64,000 nt of DNA from Cytobacillus citreus (GTDB taxonomy: Bacteria; Bacillota; Bacilli; Bacillales; Cytobacillaceae), in assembly GCF_018343665.1 (NCBI RefSeq), contig NZ_JAGYPM010000002.1:475979-539978 (forward strand). The letters are read 5' to 3'. Both the position numbers and the translations under genes were made by a program. The notes beneath the pieces were generated by a model. The model saw nothing but the letters and a program-made list of their open reading frames with translations, was not told the origin of the DNA and did no database searches. This document shows positions 25,085 through 34,218 of the stretch, one piece after another (the first letter of the stretch is position 1; every line of letters starts with the position of its first letter).

Positions 25085-27361
25085 TTAGAACTTATTAAAG
25101 TATTCTTCTAAGCCTTTCGTAATCCCGACTGCAGCTTTCTTGCGGAATTCCGTTGTTTTTAGTAAAGCTTCTTCCTTTGGATTCGATAGGAAGGCAAGTT
25201 CTACTAATACGCTTGGAAGTTCATTCATTCTATTTACATAGAAGTTTTGCTCTTTAACGCCTCTGTTGTAAGTTTTCATTGAAGAAACCATGTTTTTCTG
25301 GACAGCATCTCCCAATGTTTTGCTTCGAGGGCCATTATAGTTAACGGTTGAATTATAGTAGGTAGTCGTTCCATTTGATGTGGAAGAGAAAGAATCTCCG
25401 TGAACACTAATAAATGTATCCGCATTTGATTTATTGGCAATGGCTGTTCTTTCAGAAAGTTCTAAAAAGATATCTTTGTTGCGTGTTAATGTAACAATGG
25501 CACCATATTTTTCAAGTTCTTCTTTAAGTAATAAAGCTGTTGCTAACGCCACATCTTTCTCTTTCAATCCAGTGGGACCAACTGTACCAGGATCCTTGCC
25601 CCCATGTCCTGCGTCAATAATTATTTTTTTCCCTAAAAGACCGTATGGTACGATTTTGATTGACAGTTTGTCTGAATAATCTCTAAAGGTAAAAGAATAT
25701 CCAGGCTCAAAGGTAATCACGACAGATTTTTCGCCTCCTGAGGAGAAGGTTTCTATCGATTTTATACCTTTAATTTTCTCTTTAGGGATTTCTACATCTG
25801 TTATACCTCCAGTCAGCTTTAGACGATTGGAGGATAGAACTTGATAAGAAATTGGGAATTTACTTGGCTTCACCCAGTTTAAAAATCGATCTCCATCCAA
25901 AGTAGTTACGGTTGGAGAAAGTAGTTTTTTCTCTACTAAATGAAAGGAATCCATAGCAGAGCTAGGTACCCATCCTTTTTTTCCAGATGAGCTTTGAAGG
26001 TTAATCCAATGCTGGCCAAGAGAGTTCGTAAAATCACCTAATACGGTTACTTTGCTATTAATTTTAAGTACTTCTGTTACTTTATATTGCGTGGAGGCAC
26101 CGGAATATAATGAAATATTATTTGCTCCAACAATAAGCGTTGTTCCTGCTTTAATGGCAGGTTGTGTAGATACAACGGATGCGCTTACCCAAACGGTTTT
26201 ATTAGAGCTTGTTACAGCTTGATACCATACTTCTCCACTTTCATTTGTTACTTTTTTTATGGCTTTTAGCTTGGTGCCCTTCGTTGCTTGATCAACGACA
26301 GCATCGTTTGTGGAGGGACCACTTCTTAAGTTAGCTACGTCTGCACTTACATATAAATTTAAATTCATTGCTTCTGAAGTACCAACCGTACCAGCTGGAA
26401 TCCAGCCCATTAGGGAAGGAGTCACTTCAACTCGCAGCCAAGTTGCTCCATTTGGATGACTGAAGTGATCGATAACTTTTACTTTTTGGTTAAGCGAAAG
26501 CTTACTGACAGATGCGTATGATTCAGACGCTCCTTTTCTTACATCTAACCCGTTTTGATGGCTGTAGACGTAGCTGCCAATCTCAGGAATAGGATTCGTT
26601 GTTTCAGGTGGGCTTGGAAGATTCGAACCTGGTTTAAAGGCACTTTCATGAATCCAGCCCTGTACTTTTCCTAAATCAATTCGATACCATGTTTCTTGCT
26701 TGGCGTTTTTAAATGTATCAATAATCGTCACTTTTTGATTTTTAGTAACATATGTAACAATGCTGTACGCCTCGGTAGCCCCCTTTCTAACGGGAGCTTT
26801 ATCAGCTTGAATGATTTTGGTTTCATTACTTGGTGGAGGAGGATTCGAATCACCTGCTGGCTTCAAATAGTTTTGGATAACCCAGCCAGTGGTCGAACCT
26901 GCTTCAATGCGGTACCATACCTCGTTTTTGCTATTTTTGAAGCTGTCAATAACTTTCACGACAGTCCCTTTTGATAGCTTCGTAACGACTTCATAGGAGG
27001 TAGTCGCTCCTTTTCGAACATTTACATTGTCTTCAGTAATGGCAGCGTTTTTTCCGATTTGCAGCCCGTTATTTCCACTTGGATTTGGTGAAAAATGGCT
27101 CGCTAAGCCCCATCCCTGTTTATCCCCTAAATCAACACGATACCATGTCTCACCAATAGAGTTCATGAATTCATCGGTAACAGTAACGCTTTTTCCTGAT
27201 GGAAGAGAAGTTACAAGAGGATAAGATGATGTTGCGCCTTTTCTAATTTCCACATTTTGGTCTACTAACATATTTGCCGGGGGATTTAGATTTTCTGCTT
27301 GTACGAGGGCAGGAAATAAAGCGGCAGTAGCAAGAACCGAGGAAGCAATAAGTTTTTTCAA
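25085..27361 (-). CDS. N-acetylmuramoyl-L-alanine amidase with six SH3b domains
   Basis: This 758-residue exported enzyme has a signal peptide (1-22, cut after VQA), six SH3b repeats spaced by Pro/Ser linkers between about residues 30 and 480, an AMIN-like region (about 490-570) and a C-terminal Amidase_3 domain. The zinc/catalytic set is visible as IIDAGHGGKDPG, GLKEKDVALA, SVHGDSF and LVELAFLSN. It cleaves the MurNAc-L-Ala bond. The counterpart in B. subtilis (LytC) uses different wall-binding repeats. Start is TTG 27361, eight bases after GGAGGG. It heads the block amidase-SH3-SpoIID. Confidence 0.9.
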   Translation of the reverse strand: MKKLIASSVLATAALFPALVQAENLNPPANMLVDQNVEIRKGATSSYPLVTSLPSGKSVTVTDEFMNSIGETWYRVDLGDKQGWGLASHFSPNPSGNNGLQIGKNAAITEDNVNVRKGATTSYEVVTKLSKGTVVKVIDSFKNSKNEVWYRIEAGSTTGWVIQNYLKPAGDSNPPPPSNETKIIQADKAPVRKGATEAYSIVTYVTKNQKVTIIDTFKNAKQETWYRIDLGKVQGWIHESAFKPGSNLPSPPETTNPIPEIGSYVYSHQNGLDVRKGASESYASVSKLSLNQKVKVIDHFSHPNGATWLRVEVTPSLMGWIPAGTVGTSEAMNLNLYVSADVANLRSGPSTNDAVVDQATKGTKLKAIKKVTNESGEVWYQAVTSSNKTVWVSASVVSTQPAIKAGTTLIVGANNISLYSGASTQYKVTEVLKINSKVTVLGDFTNSLGQHWINLQSSSGKKGWVPSSAMDSFHLVEKKLLSPTVTTLDGDRFLNWVKPSKFPISYQVLSSNRLKLTGGITDVEIPKEKIKGIKSIETFSSGGEKSVVITFEPGYSFTFRDYSDKLSIKIVPYGLLGKKIIIDAGHGGKDPGTVGPTGLKEKDVALATALLLKEELEKYGAIVTLTRNKDIFLELSERTAIANKSNADTFISVHGDSFSSTSNGTTTYYNSTVNYNGPRSKTLGDAVQKNMVSSMKTYNRGVKEQNFYVNRMNELPSVLVELAFLSNPKEEALLKTTEFRKKAAVGITKGLEEYFNKF

Positions 27362-27587
27362 AATTTTTTCCCTCCTTCGACAAAAGTCATAGTTTACTTA
27401 TCCTATTCTAGCGAATTTTGTCTCATGTTCCAACCAAAAAAAGCAAATATAGTAATTTATTTTTATGAAAATGTAAATAGGGATCATTTTCATTAGGGAA
27501 TTATCGATTATTAATTGGAAAATTAATATTAGCGAGGATGCCGACAGAAGGAAGGGGGGGCTATCGGACGATAAATTATCAGCTTTA
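27362..27587. other. Promoter region of the amidase block
   Basis: This AT-rich gap upstream of the amidase contains a G-rich tract (27551-27560) but no array. I could not identify a convincing promoter or riboswitch. Confidence 0.4.
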
Positions 27588-27624
27588 TAAAAAAAGAGCA
27601 GCTCTTACAATTAAGAGCTGCTCT
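27588..27624 (-). terminator. Terminator of the LCP gene
   Basis: A perfect 12-bp stem, AGAGCAGCTCTT (27595-27606) with AAGAGCTGCTCT (27613-27624), is followed on the minus strand by TTTTTTT. Confidence 0.9.
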
Positions 27625-27636
27625 AAAAATTAATAT

Positions 27637-28674
27637 CTAGTATTCTTCATTATTTGCAGCTTGTTCTGACTGCTGTGATTGTGAAGATTGATTATCAGTT
27701 AAATTTTTTTCTTTCGTGTTATTTAAAGTATCATTTAAGGCTGAGCTAACTTCAGTAAGCGATTCTTCATCTGGAATATAGTAATAAATATTATTAATAT
27801 ATTCGTCAGTTCCTTCAATCGCTAGGTTTTGAATTTCGGTATCTTTTAATTTTGAATATAGCTTCATGAAGCTAGCAAATTTTGAAGGAGGGATGTTAGT
27901 TTTTACATTATCACCCAAGTCTCCTAATATATCATTAATTTTTGTGATGGAGCTGATGGAGGTTCCTTTGTCGATAATAGCTTTAATGACTTGCTGTTGT
28001 CTATCGTTTCGTCCTTTGTCACCTTGTGGATCCTTTTTTCTCATCCTGACGTAGGCGAGCGCTTCGTTTCCATTTAGTTCCATTGGTCCTTCGTAAAAGG
28101 TTTTCCACTTTAAGCTTCCTGTTAATTGGGATTTGAATGTAAATGGAACATCGACTTCAATTCCTCCAAGCGTATCGACAATATCCTCAAATCCTTCAAA
28201 GTTAGTCGTAATATAATAATCTATTGGCACATCGAGCATCTCATTTACGGTTTCTATCGTAGATTCAACACCGCCGTAGCTATAAGACTCAGTAATCTTC
28301 GTTTTATATCCAGCAGCTGGAACCATTGTTCTTGTGTCACGCGGGATGCTGAGCAGAGAGATTTCCTTTGTTTGCGGATTGACAGTAACTAACATAACTA
28401 CGTCAGATCTTTGGCCGCCCCCTTGCTCCTCGATTCCTAATAGAAGAATATTAAAGGCATCCTTTGTAATCTCAACTTCTTCAGTACGGTGATTTTTCAC
28501 CTTATCACGATCTATTTCTTGATAAATCTTATCAGTAGCATTTTTGGCGTTGTTAGCGACATCGTATGCAAGGTATCCCCCGCCTCCAATGACAAGGAGC
28601 AGGATCAAAAGGACAAAAGTACGCCAATGGCGCTTTTTCTTGCTTTTTCTCCTGTTAGATCTAGATTTAGACAT
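27637..28674 (-). CDS. LytR-CpsA-Psr (LCP) family wall-polymer ligase
   Basis: This 345-residue type II membrane protein has a basic N-terminus (RSNRRKSKKKRHW), one membrane segment (about 20-37) and an extracytoplasmic LCP domain beginning FNILLLGIEEQG with SIPRDTRTM and AYVRMRKKDPQGDKGRNDRQQ (given in part). LCP enzymes transfer undecaprenyl-pyrophosphate-linked teichoic acids or capsular polymers to MurNAc of peptidoglycan. It is a good candidate for attaching the polymer encoded at 4.4-22.2 kb. The C-terminal tail is Gln/Asn-rich and probably unstructured. Confidence 0.9.
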   Translation of the reverse strand: MSKSRSNRRKSKKKRHWRTFVLLILLLVIGGGGYLAYDVANNAKNATDKIYQEIDRDKVKNHRTEEVEITKDAFNILLLGIEEQGGGQRSDVVMLVTVNPQTKEISLLSIPRDTRTMVPAAGYKTKITESYSYGGVESTIETVNEMLDVPIDYYITTNFEGFEDIVDTLGGIEVDVPFTFKSQLTGSLKWKTFYEGPMELNGNEALAYVRMRKKDPQGDKGRNDRQQQVIKAIIDKGTSISSITKINDILGDLGDNVKTNIPPSKFASFMKLYSKLKDTEIQNLAIEGTDEYINNIYYYIPDEESLTEVSSALNDTLNNTKEKNLTDNQSSQSQQSEQAANNEEY

Positions 28675-28778
28675 TCTATCCCTACTTTACGTAAATTAGT
28701 TAATTTCAATAGTCTAGTAAAAAAATCAATAAACCACTAGTTAATTTTACCCGAAATAATATGTGGTCGTAAATATAA

Positions 28779-29417
28779 TTATTTTCCCACTTCTTCCTCT
28801 AAATATAACCGATCCCCTTCAGAAATCACGGCTTGTCCATTGGTAAGCTCGATCATCCAATTCGTAAAGCTTCCAGTCTGATCTTCTTCTACAAATGTTT
28901 CAATTTCTACGTTGTCAAGATAATGGATGTCTTTAATGGAGTATACAGAGGATCGCAGTTCGTTTTCGAGTTTCCCAAGGAATGTGTAGTCAATTTTTGT
29001 ATGCATGATTCTCATTAATTTTCTTTCGACAATGCCTGTATAGTCGATTCCTTCGGAGGTTGCTTTGCCATATGCACGGATCAGTCCCCCAGCCCCTAGC
29101 TTAATCCCGCCAAAGTAGCGGGTGATGACCACGACTGTGTCTTTTAGATGCTTTTTTTTCAATACTTCAAGGATTGGAACTCCAGCAGTTCCACTTGGTT
29201 CGCCGTCGTCATTCGCTTTTTGAATTTGATCATGTTCACCGATCATATAGGCAGAGCAATTATGTGTGGCATCCCAATGCTTCTTTTTTATTTCCTGAAT
29301 GAATTCTTGAGCGTCTGCTTCAGATTCCGCTCTAGAAACATATGCGATGAACCGCGATTTCTGAATAACAATTTCATGTTCACCGTAACCTTTTACAGTA
29401 TAGTAACGGGGCAGCAT
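28779..29417 (-). CDS. yvyE: YigZ/IMPACT family protein YvyE
   Basis: This 212-residue cytosolic protein begins MLPRYYTVKGYGEHEIVIQ and carries DDGEPSGTAGVPIL, VVITRYFGGIKLGAGGLIRAY (in part) and a C-terminal domain typical of the UPF0029/DUF1949 pair. The family is linked to translation or stress control, but its biochemical role is unsettled. I chose ATG 29417 because GAAAGGAGCGGTCAT precedes it; the longer open frame to 29468 adds 17 residues with no RBS. Its divergent pairing with degS matches B. subtilis. Confidence 0.9.
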   Translation of the reverse strand: MLPRYYTVKGYGEHEIVIQKSRFIAYVSRAESEADAQEFIQEIKKKHWDATHNCSAYMIGEHDQIQKANDDGEPSGTAGVPILEVLKKKHLKDTVVVITRYFGGIKLGAGGLIRAYGKATSEGIDYTGIVERKLMRIMHTKIDYTFLGKLENELRSSVYSIKDIHYLDNVEIETFVEEDQTGSFTNWMIELTNGQAVISEGDRLYLEEEVGK

Positions 29418-29494
29418 ATGACCGCTCCTTTCTAAATCCATTAAATCTCTTCTTATTATTTGGCACATCGCTATAGGTAGCTATCGGTTTTCTT

Positions 29495-29764
29495 TGTCTG
29501 GCTACATTTCCGGTCTAAGCCATGCCGTCAAGAAAGGGGAAGAACAACCTTCTCGCTGATTCGTGATATGCTTGAGGTCTACAGGGCGTGGCGCATTTAG
29601 CCTGCGTTCCATTATGGTCGAGGCGTTTTCGCCTTTCTTTGTCTAGCTACAACGCCTAGGGGCTCTCTGGTCATAAGCCAAGTCGTCAAGAAGGTTAAAG
29701 AACAACCTTCTCGTCGACTCGTCTTATGCTTGTCGCCCCTGATCGAGGCGTTTTCGCCTTTCTA
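29495..29764. repeat. Two adjacent copies of the GTCTAGCT-type palindromic element
   Basis: Copy one (29495-29638) and copy two (29639-29764) both run from GTCTGGCTAC/GTCTAGCTAC through AAGAACAACCTTCTCG to GAGGCGTTTTCGCCTTTC. Copy one is more diverged. They are related to the elements at 8892 and 41578 and occupy half of the divergent yvyE-degS gap. Confidence 0.75.
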
Positions 29765-29893
29765 CATTATAATTCGACATTAATCAAAACATCAATTAAT
29801 AGCTAGGAATTGATATGGTTTTTCACAAAATTTAATGTATTTGAAAAATAAATCTGTTTTGTAATAAAACTTTAATATAGAAGAAATGCGGCC

Positions 29894-29902
29894 ATGATAT
29901 AA
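29894..29902 (+). promoter_or_regulatory. Possible extended -10 promoter upstream of degS
   Basis: TGATATAAT matches an extended -10 (TGnTATAAT); the -35 region is poor. It would give a leader of about 340 bases before degS. The rest of the gap to 30247 shows no other feature I can name. Confidence 0.35.
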
Positions 29903-30247
29903 TGACACTATCTTTGTGGTAAAAATCACAATCTTTCTTCTTATAGAAAGACTGATGCAAAGGTACTTTTTATAGGATATAAGACACGGGCGAGAAATAC
30001 AAGCGTGAGTCTTTTTATCGATTTTTAGTGGAAATAGTATAATTTGATTAGATGATAGATAGTATATCCTGCCAATTCAAGCTAAAATAATGGTAATAAG
30101 AAAAAGGCTTTATTTTAGAAGAGGTAATATTTAAACATAGTTAGTCTTCTAATGAAGCAGTTTAAAGCTCTCTAAGCTCCGCCTAATTGTGTTGGAGTCT
30201 GCATAAGCAGAGCACTTATGTAGGTTACATATCATCGGAGGAATTCT

Positions 30248-31393
30248 ATGAGCATTAAGAAATTTGATACAAAAGCGTTAGATTTGATCCTAGAAAAAAT
30301 GATTGAAACAGTGGGGATCAGCAAGGATGAGGTTTTTCGTATTGGCGAGCAATGCCGCAAAGAGTATATAACCTTAACGGATGAGTTGAAAGATGTGAAA
30401 AGCCTCGTCATAAAGGCGATCGATGAAGGAGACAGGCTTGAGGTTCAAACTCGGTTTGCCAGAAAGCGTCTTTCAGAGGTTAGTATGCACTTTAAGGATC
30501 ACACGGAAGATGAGGTCCGTGATGCCTATGAGAAGGCTCATCGCCTGCAAATGAATTACTCCATGAATCAGCAAATGGAAAAACAGCTTCGGGACCGGCG
30601 TGATGATATTGAAAGAAGACTTGTCGGTTTGAATGAAACGATTGAACGGGCAGAACACCTTATTTCCCAAATTACGGTTGTCATGAATTATTTAATGAGT
30701 GACCTTAAGCAAATGGGAGAAATGCTCGAAGATGCGAAGCTTAAGCAAGATTTTGGTTTGAAGATTATCGAAGCCCAGGAAGAAGAGAGAAAGCGGTTGT
30801 CTCGTGAAATTCATGATGGGCCAGCACAAATGATGGCAAATGTTATGATGCGTTCTGATTTAATTGAGCGTGTGTATAAGGAGCGGGGCGGAGATGAAGC
30901 GTTAAGAGAAATTCGGGATCTTAAGAAAATGGTCCGTAGTGCACTATATGAAGTTCGGAGAATTATTTATGATCTAAGACCGATGGCTCTTGACGATTTA
31001 GGACTAGTGCCTACCCTCAGGAAATACTTGCAGACAACTGAAGAATATCATAAAACCATGAAGATTAACTTTACCAATTTAAAGGAGGAAAAACGTCTTC
31101 CAGCCAAGTATGAAGTCGCTCTTTTCCGACTCATTCAGGAATCCGTTCAAAATGCCTTAAAGCATGCGGAGGCAAGTGAAATAAAAGTTGGACTGGAAAT
31201 TGATTCTTCAAAGGTTGTTGCCGTTATAAAAGACGATGGAAAAGGCTTTGATATTCAAGAAAAGAAAAAGAATTCATTTGGCATTATGGGCATGAGAGAA
31301 AGAGTCGAATTGCTAGAGGGCCAGCTGTCCATTGATTCAAAGGCTGGAAAAGGAACAATCGTCGTTATACAAGTACCAATAAAATTGAAATAA
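30248..31393 (+). CDS. degS: Sensor histidine kinase DegS
   Basis: This soluble 381-residue kinase has an N-terminal coiled-coil sensor domain (about 50-165), the phospho-acceptor His189 in LSREIHDGPAQ (same number as in B. subtilis) and an HATPase with DDGKGFD and SFGIMGMRERVE. It phosphorylates and dephosphorylates DegU, controlling exoenzymes, competence and motility. ATG 30248 follows ATCGGAGGAATTCT. Unusually, almost 300 bases containing a 21-bp array separate it from degU. Confidence 0.97.
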   Translation: MSIKKFDTKALDLILEKMIETVGISKDEVFRIGEQCRKEYITLTDELKDVKSLVIKAIDEGDRLEVQTRFARKRLSEVSMHFKDHTEDEVRDAYEKAHRLQMNYSMNQQMEKQLRDRRDDIERRLVGLNETIERAEHLISQITVVMNYLMSDLKQMGEMLEDAKLKQDFGLKIIEAQEEERKRLSREIHDGPAQMMANVMMRSDLIERVYKERGGDEALREIRDLKKMVRSALYEVRRIIYDLRPMALDDLGLVPTLRKYLQTTEEYHKTMKINFTNLKEEKRLPAKYEVALFRLIQESVQNALKHAEASEIKVGLEIDSSKVVAVIKDDGKGFDIQEKKKNSFGIMGMRERVELLEGQLSIDSKAGKGTIVVIQVPIKLK

Positions 31394-31483
31394 TAGACTT
31401 TGTTAAATATGAATTTGCTGTTTTATAAGTTTGGGGGAACCTGTCAAAACGTGATCTAAAAAATGGGTCCATGTTTTGCTGGA

Positions 31484-31600
31484 TTGGCTGATAAAGCAGT
31501 GTAGTTGGCTGATAACTGAAATGAATTGGCTGATAAAGCAGTGTAGATGGCTGATAATCGATATAAATTGGTCGATAAAGCATCAAGATTAGCTAAAAAT
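31484..31600. repeat. 21-bp tandem array I3 between degS and degU, about 5.5 units
   Basis: TTGGCTGATAA-type units begin at 31484, 31505, 31526, 31547, 31568 and 31589, exactly 21 apart. The core (T/G)GGC(T)GATAA is close to the GGCGGATATAA units of I2, so the three 21-bp arrays look related. Confidence 0.95.
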
Positions 31601-31690
31601 TCTTCTCCACGGACTTATTCAACAGCATTCATTAACAGAGCCAATTAATAAAATGTTAAAATTAACAGGAATTTTTGGGAGGGAATACAA

Positions 31691-32377
31691 TTGACTACAA
31701 AGATTGTCATAATCGATGACCACCAGTTGTTTAGAGAAGGCGTGAAAAGGATTTTAGATTTTGAAAAATCATTTAATGTAGTAGCTGAGGGTGACGATGG
31801 TGGTGATGCCGTTGCTCTTGTAGAGCAATATCATCCAGATGTGGTTATTATGGATATCAATATGCCGCATATTAACGGCGTTGAAGCAACAAGACAATTA
31901 ATCGAAAAATACCCAGAGTCAAAGGTTATCATCCTATCTATTCATGATGATGAGAACTATGTATCGCATGCATTGAAAACCGGTGCAAGCGGATACCTTC
32001 TAAAAGAAATGGACGCAGATGCATTAGTAGAAGCAGTTAAAGTAGTATCAGATGGGGGATCTTACCTGCATCCGAAGGTTACTCATAATCTTGTAAATGA
32101 GTATCGCAGGCTTGCTCTAGAAGAATCTGGACAAAGTATGGCATATATGCAAAAGGTCGAAATTCGCCGCCCGCTTCATTTATTAACACGCCGCGAATGT
32201 GAAGTGCTTCAGCTTCTAGCAGATGGAAAAAGCAACCGTGGAATCGGAGAAGCTATTTTCATTAGCGAAAAAACTGTTAAGAACCATGTAAGTAACATTC
32301 TCCAAAAAATGAACGTCAATGACCGTACACAAGCCGTTGTCGTTGCTATTAAGAATGGCTGGGTGGAAGTGCGTTAA
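31691..32377 (+). CDS. degU: Response regulator DegU
   Basis: The 228-residue NarL/FixJ-type regulator has a receiver domain with acidic Asp9-Asp10, phospho-acceptor Asp55 in VVIMDINMP and Lys106 in [10 protein letters not shown], and a C-terminal LuxR helix-turn-helix ([15 protein letters not shown] ... [16 protein letters not shown]). Start is TTG 31691 after GGGAGGGAATACAA. It ends with a terminator. Because of the spacer from degS it may have its own promoter. Confidence 0.97.
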   Translation: MTTKIVIIDDHQLFREGVKRILDFEKSFNVVAEGDDGGDAVALVEQYHPDVVIMDINMPHINGVEATRQLIEKYPESKVIILSIHDDENYVSHALKTGASGYLLKEMDADALVEAVKVVSDGGSYLHPKVTHNLVNEYRRLALEESGQSMAYMQKVEIRRPLHLLTRRECEVLQLLADGKSNRGIGEAIFISEKTVKNHVSNILQKMNVNDRTQAVVVAIKNGWVEVR

Positions 32378-32402
32378 ATGTGCTGTGCTACATAAAGGCA
32401 AA

Positions 32403-32436
32403 AGGGTTATCGTCATGTGCGATAGCTCTTTTTTTG
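32403..32436 (+). terminator. Terminator of degU
   Basis: AGGGTTATCG (32403-32412) pairs with CGATAGCTCT (32420-32429, mismatches at the base), followed by TTTTTTT. Confidence 0.8.
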
Positions 32437-32652
32437 TTGGTTGAAATTATCGTAGATTAAAAAATTGGGCATTCTGTCGAAACTTCTGAATTAGCACGTC
32501 TTGTGCGACGGAAAACACTCCCTGATTGAAGTTTTACTTTATAGTAGAAATAAAAGAGGGATAGACAGAATTGAAAGAGGAAGGTGGAATTGTCAGGTAT
32601 TAAATTGGGTCTTTGAAGCTTGTGAGAGTGGGATTAATTAGAGGAGGGGAAT

Positions 32653-33195
32653 AATCCCTGTGATTGAAGCCCGCAGAAGCAAATATTGGCGGAAGATGGT
32701 CACCAATCCCGATGATTGAAGCCCGGAGAAGCAAATATTGGCGGAAGATGGTCACCAATCCCGATGATTGAAGCCCGGAGAAGCAAATATTGGCGGAAGA
32801 TGGTCACCAATCCCGATGATTGAAGCCCGCAAAAGCAAATATTGGCGGAAGATGGTCACCAATCCCGATGATTGAAGCCCGCAGAAGCAAATATTGGCGG
32901 AAGATGGTCACCAATCCCGATGATTGAAGCCCGCAGAAGCAAATATTGGCGGAAGATGGTCACCAATCCCGATGATTGAAGCCCGCAAAAGCTAAATTTG
33001 GCGGGAAGATGGTCACCAATCCCGATGATCGAAGCCCGCAGAAGCAAATATTGGCGGAAGATGGTCACCAATCCCGATGATTGAAGCCCGCAGAAGCTAA
33101 TATTGGCGGAAGATGGTCACCAATCCCGATGATTGAAGCCCGCAAAAGCTAAATATGACGGAAGTCGGTCACAAACCTTATATTTGAAGCCTGAA
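32653..33195 (+). repeat. Tandem array C, 52-bp unit, about 10.4 copies
   Basis: GCCCG recurs at 32669, 32721, 32773, 32825, 32877, 32929 and 32981, then once at 53 spacing to 33034, 33086, 33138. Each unit has GGTCAC, 17 bases containing the dyad CAATC...GATTG, GCCCG(C/G) and an AGAAGCAAATATTGGCGGAAGAT spacer (in part). Copies are nearly identical. It lies between the convergent degU and small hypothetical gene. The sequence on the left (32438-32652) holds only a remnant of the 1478-type element at 32521. Confidence 0.97.
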
Positions 33196-33298
33196 AAATT
33201 TATTTACCTGATCCAAATTAACTAATGAATCTCACAAATGATGAATCAATTTTAAAACTGTTTTCAAAGACACATTTTTAAGAATGAATCATTTTTTC

Positions 33299-33378
33299 AA
33301 GGAAAATTAATTATTTTCCAGCTAAGAAAACACATGATTGGCAGCTGCTTTTCATATGTTTTCTTAGTTTTTTACTTT
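33299..33378. repeat. Two consecutive inverted repeats
   Basis: GGAAAAT/ATTTTCC (33301-33319) is followed by CTAAGAAAACA (33322) pairing with TGTTTTCTTAG (33357-33368) and then TTTTTT on the plus strand. The second could terminate transcription that enters from array C. Its T-run overlaps the 3' end of the minus-strand gene. Confidence 0.55.
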
Positions 33379-33650
33379 AATAGTGCAGCTGCAATGGTTT
33401 GGAGGATACTCTTCATTCCAGAACCTCTCCTCCGTACACACTGGATCATTAAAACAATTTCCTCAATATCTTTTGGAGAAGAAACTTCTAATATCCAATC
33501 AGCTAGTGCCTCGCCGCTAATGGTATCGTTTATTGTAGGGACTTTTATGGATTTAAACCGACATAGTTCTCCTTTTAATAAACTCATTTTATATTCAGGA
33601 AGAGTTTTATGCTCCTCCGAACTTACTGTTGAAAATATTTTGTTGCCCAT
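33372..33650 (-). CDS. Small hypothetical protein
   Basis: Product of 92 residues starting MGNKIFSTVSSEEHKTL from ATG 33650, which follows AAGGGAGGAGAAGAT on the minus strand, a strong RBS. The composition is protein-like, with a predicted helical C-terminal half (DIEEIVLMIQCVRRRG). No signal peptide, membrane segment or domain that I recognise. It lies between degU and the sda-like gene and is divergent to the latter. Confidence 0.6.
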   Translation of the reverse strand: MGNKIFSTVSSEEHKTLPEYKMSLLKGELCRFKSIKVPTINDTISGEALADWILEVSSPKDIEEIVLMIQCVRRRGSGMKSILQTIAAALLK

Positions 33651-33835
33651 ATCTTCTCCTCCCTTGTAAATAGACAACGAGGGCCTTTATTTCATAAAGG
33701 GTATTTTACCATAGAAAGGCAATGCAACCAATTGTTCTTTAAAAATGTATAAATTGTGACACTTAGTATCTCACTCTTTACAAATTTTGGTTTATTAGGC
33801 AAGATAGGTGTAAAGTAATGTGACGGGGTGACAAA

Positions 33836-34006
33836 ATGTCTGGTTTAGCCAAATTATCAGACGTACTTTTGGTGGATACCTATAATAAGGCTATTGCTAT
33901 TCCGGTAGATCCTGACTTTATTAATTTTTTAATCATTGAAATAAAAAGAAGAGGATTAGATAAGGTAATTGATGAACAAAATAAGTTAGAAATGTCTGTC
34001 CAATGA
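33836..34006 (+). CDS. sda: Sda-like sporulation histidine kinase inhibitor
   Basis: A 56-codon gene: ATG 33836, TGA 34004-34006, after GACGGGGTGACAAA. Residues 7-40 (LSDVLLVDTYNKA ... FINFLIIEIKRRGL) align by eye with B. subtilis Sda (LSDELLIESYFKA ... FIELIENEIKRRSL), the helical-hairpin inhibitor of KinA that delays sporulation when replication is disturbed. The family is highly conserved in this segment. The tail of about 14 residues is longer than in B. subtilis. It stands alone upstream of degV; I saw no DnaA box (TTATNCACA) in its promoter region. Confidence 0.8.
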   Translation: MSGLAKLSDVLLVDTYNKAIAIPVDPDFINFLIIEIKRRGLDKVIDEQNKLEMSVQ

Positions 34007-34218
34007 TTTTTTATGTTTTAAAATTTTTTTGCTAATAGAATAATTAATTTATGTATTAAAGCAAGAATAATTTAGAAAACTCCCAGTTTTTTAATCAAAA
34101 AGAGATTTATTAGAGTTGCATCCTCAACAATCCTCCACTTTACCCAAATTTAATGCATTTCCAGTCATTTTCATATAAAATGGAATCTAGATATTAGCAT
34201 AAGGATGGTAAATTTAAT

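Noticed and set aside
27470-27590. Riboswitch upstream of the amidase gene or after the LCP gene
   Set aside because: The G-rich tract and AGGATGCCGACAG did not fit any riboswitch class I could recall on either strand.
32856-33071. Open frame of 71 residues on the minus strand of array C
   Set aside because: The product is the translated repeat; there is no start signal.
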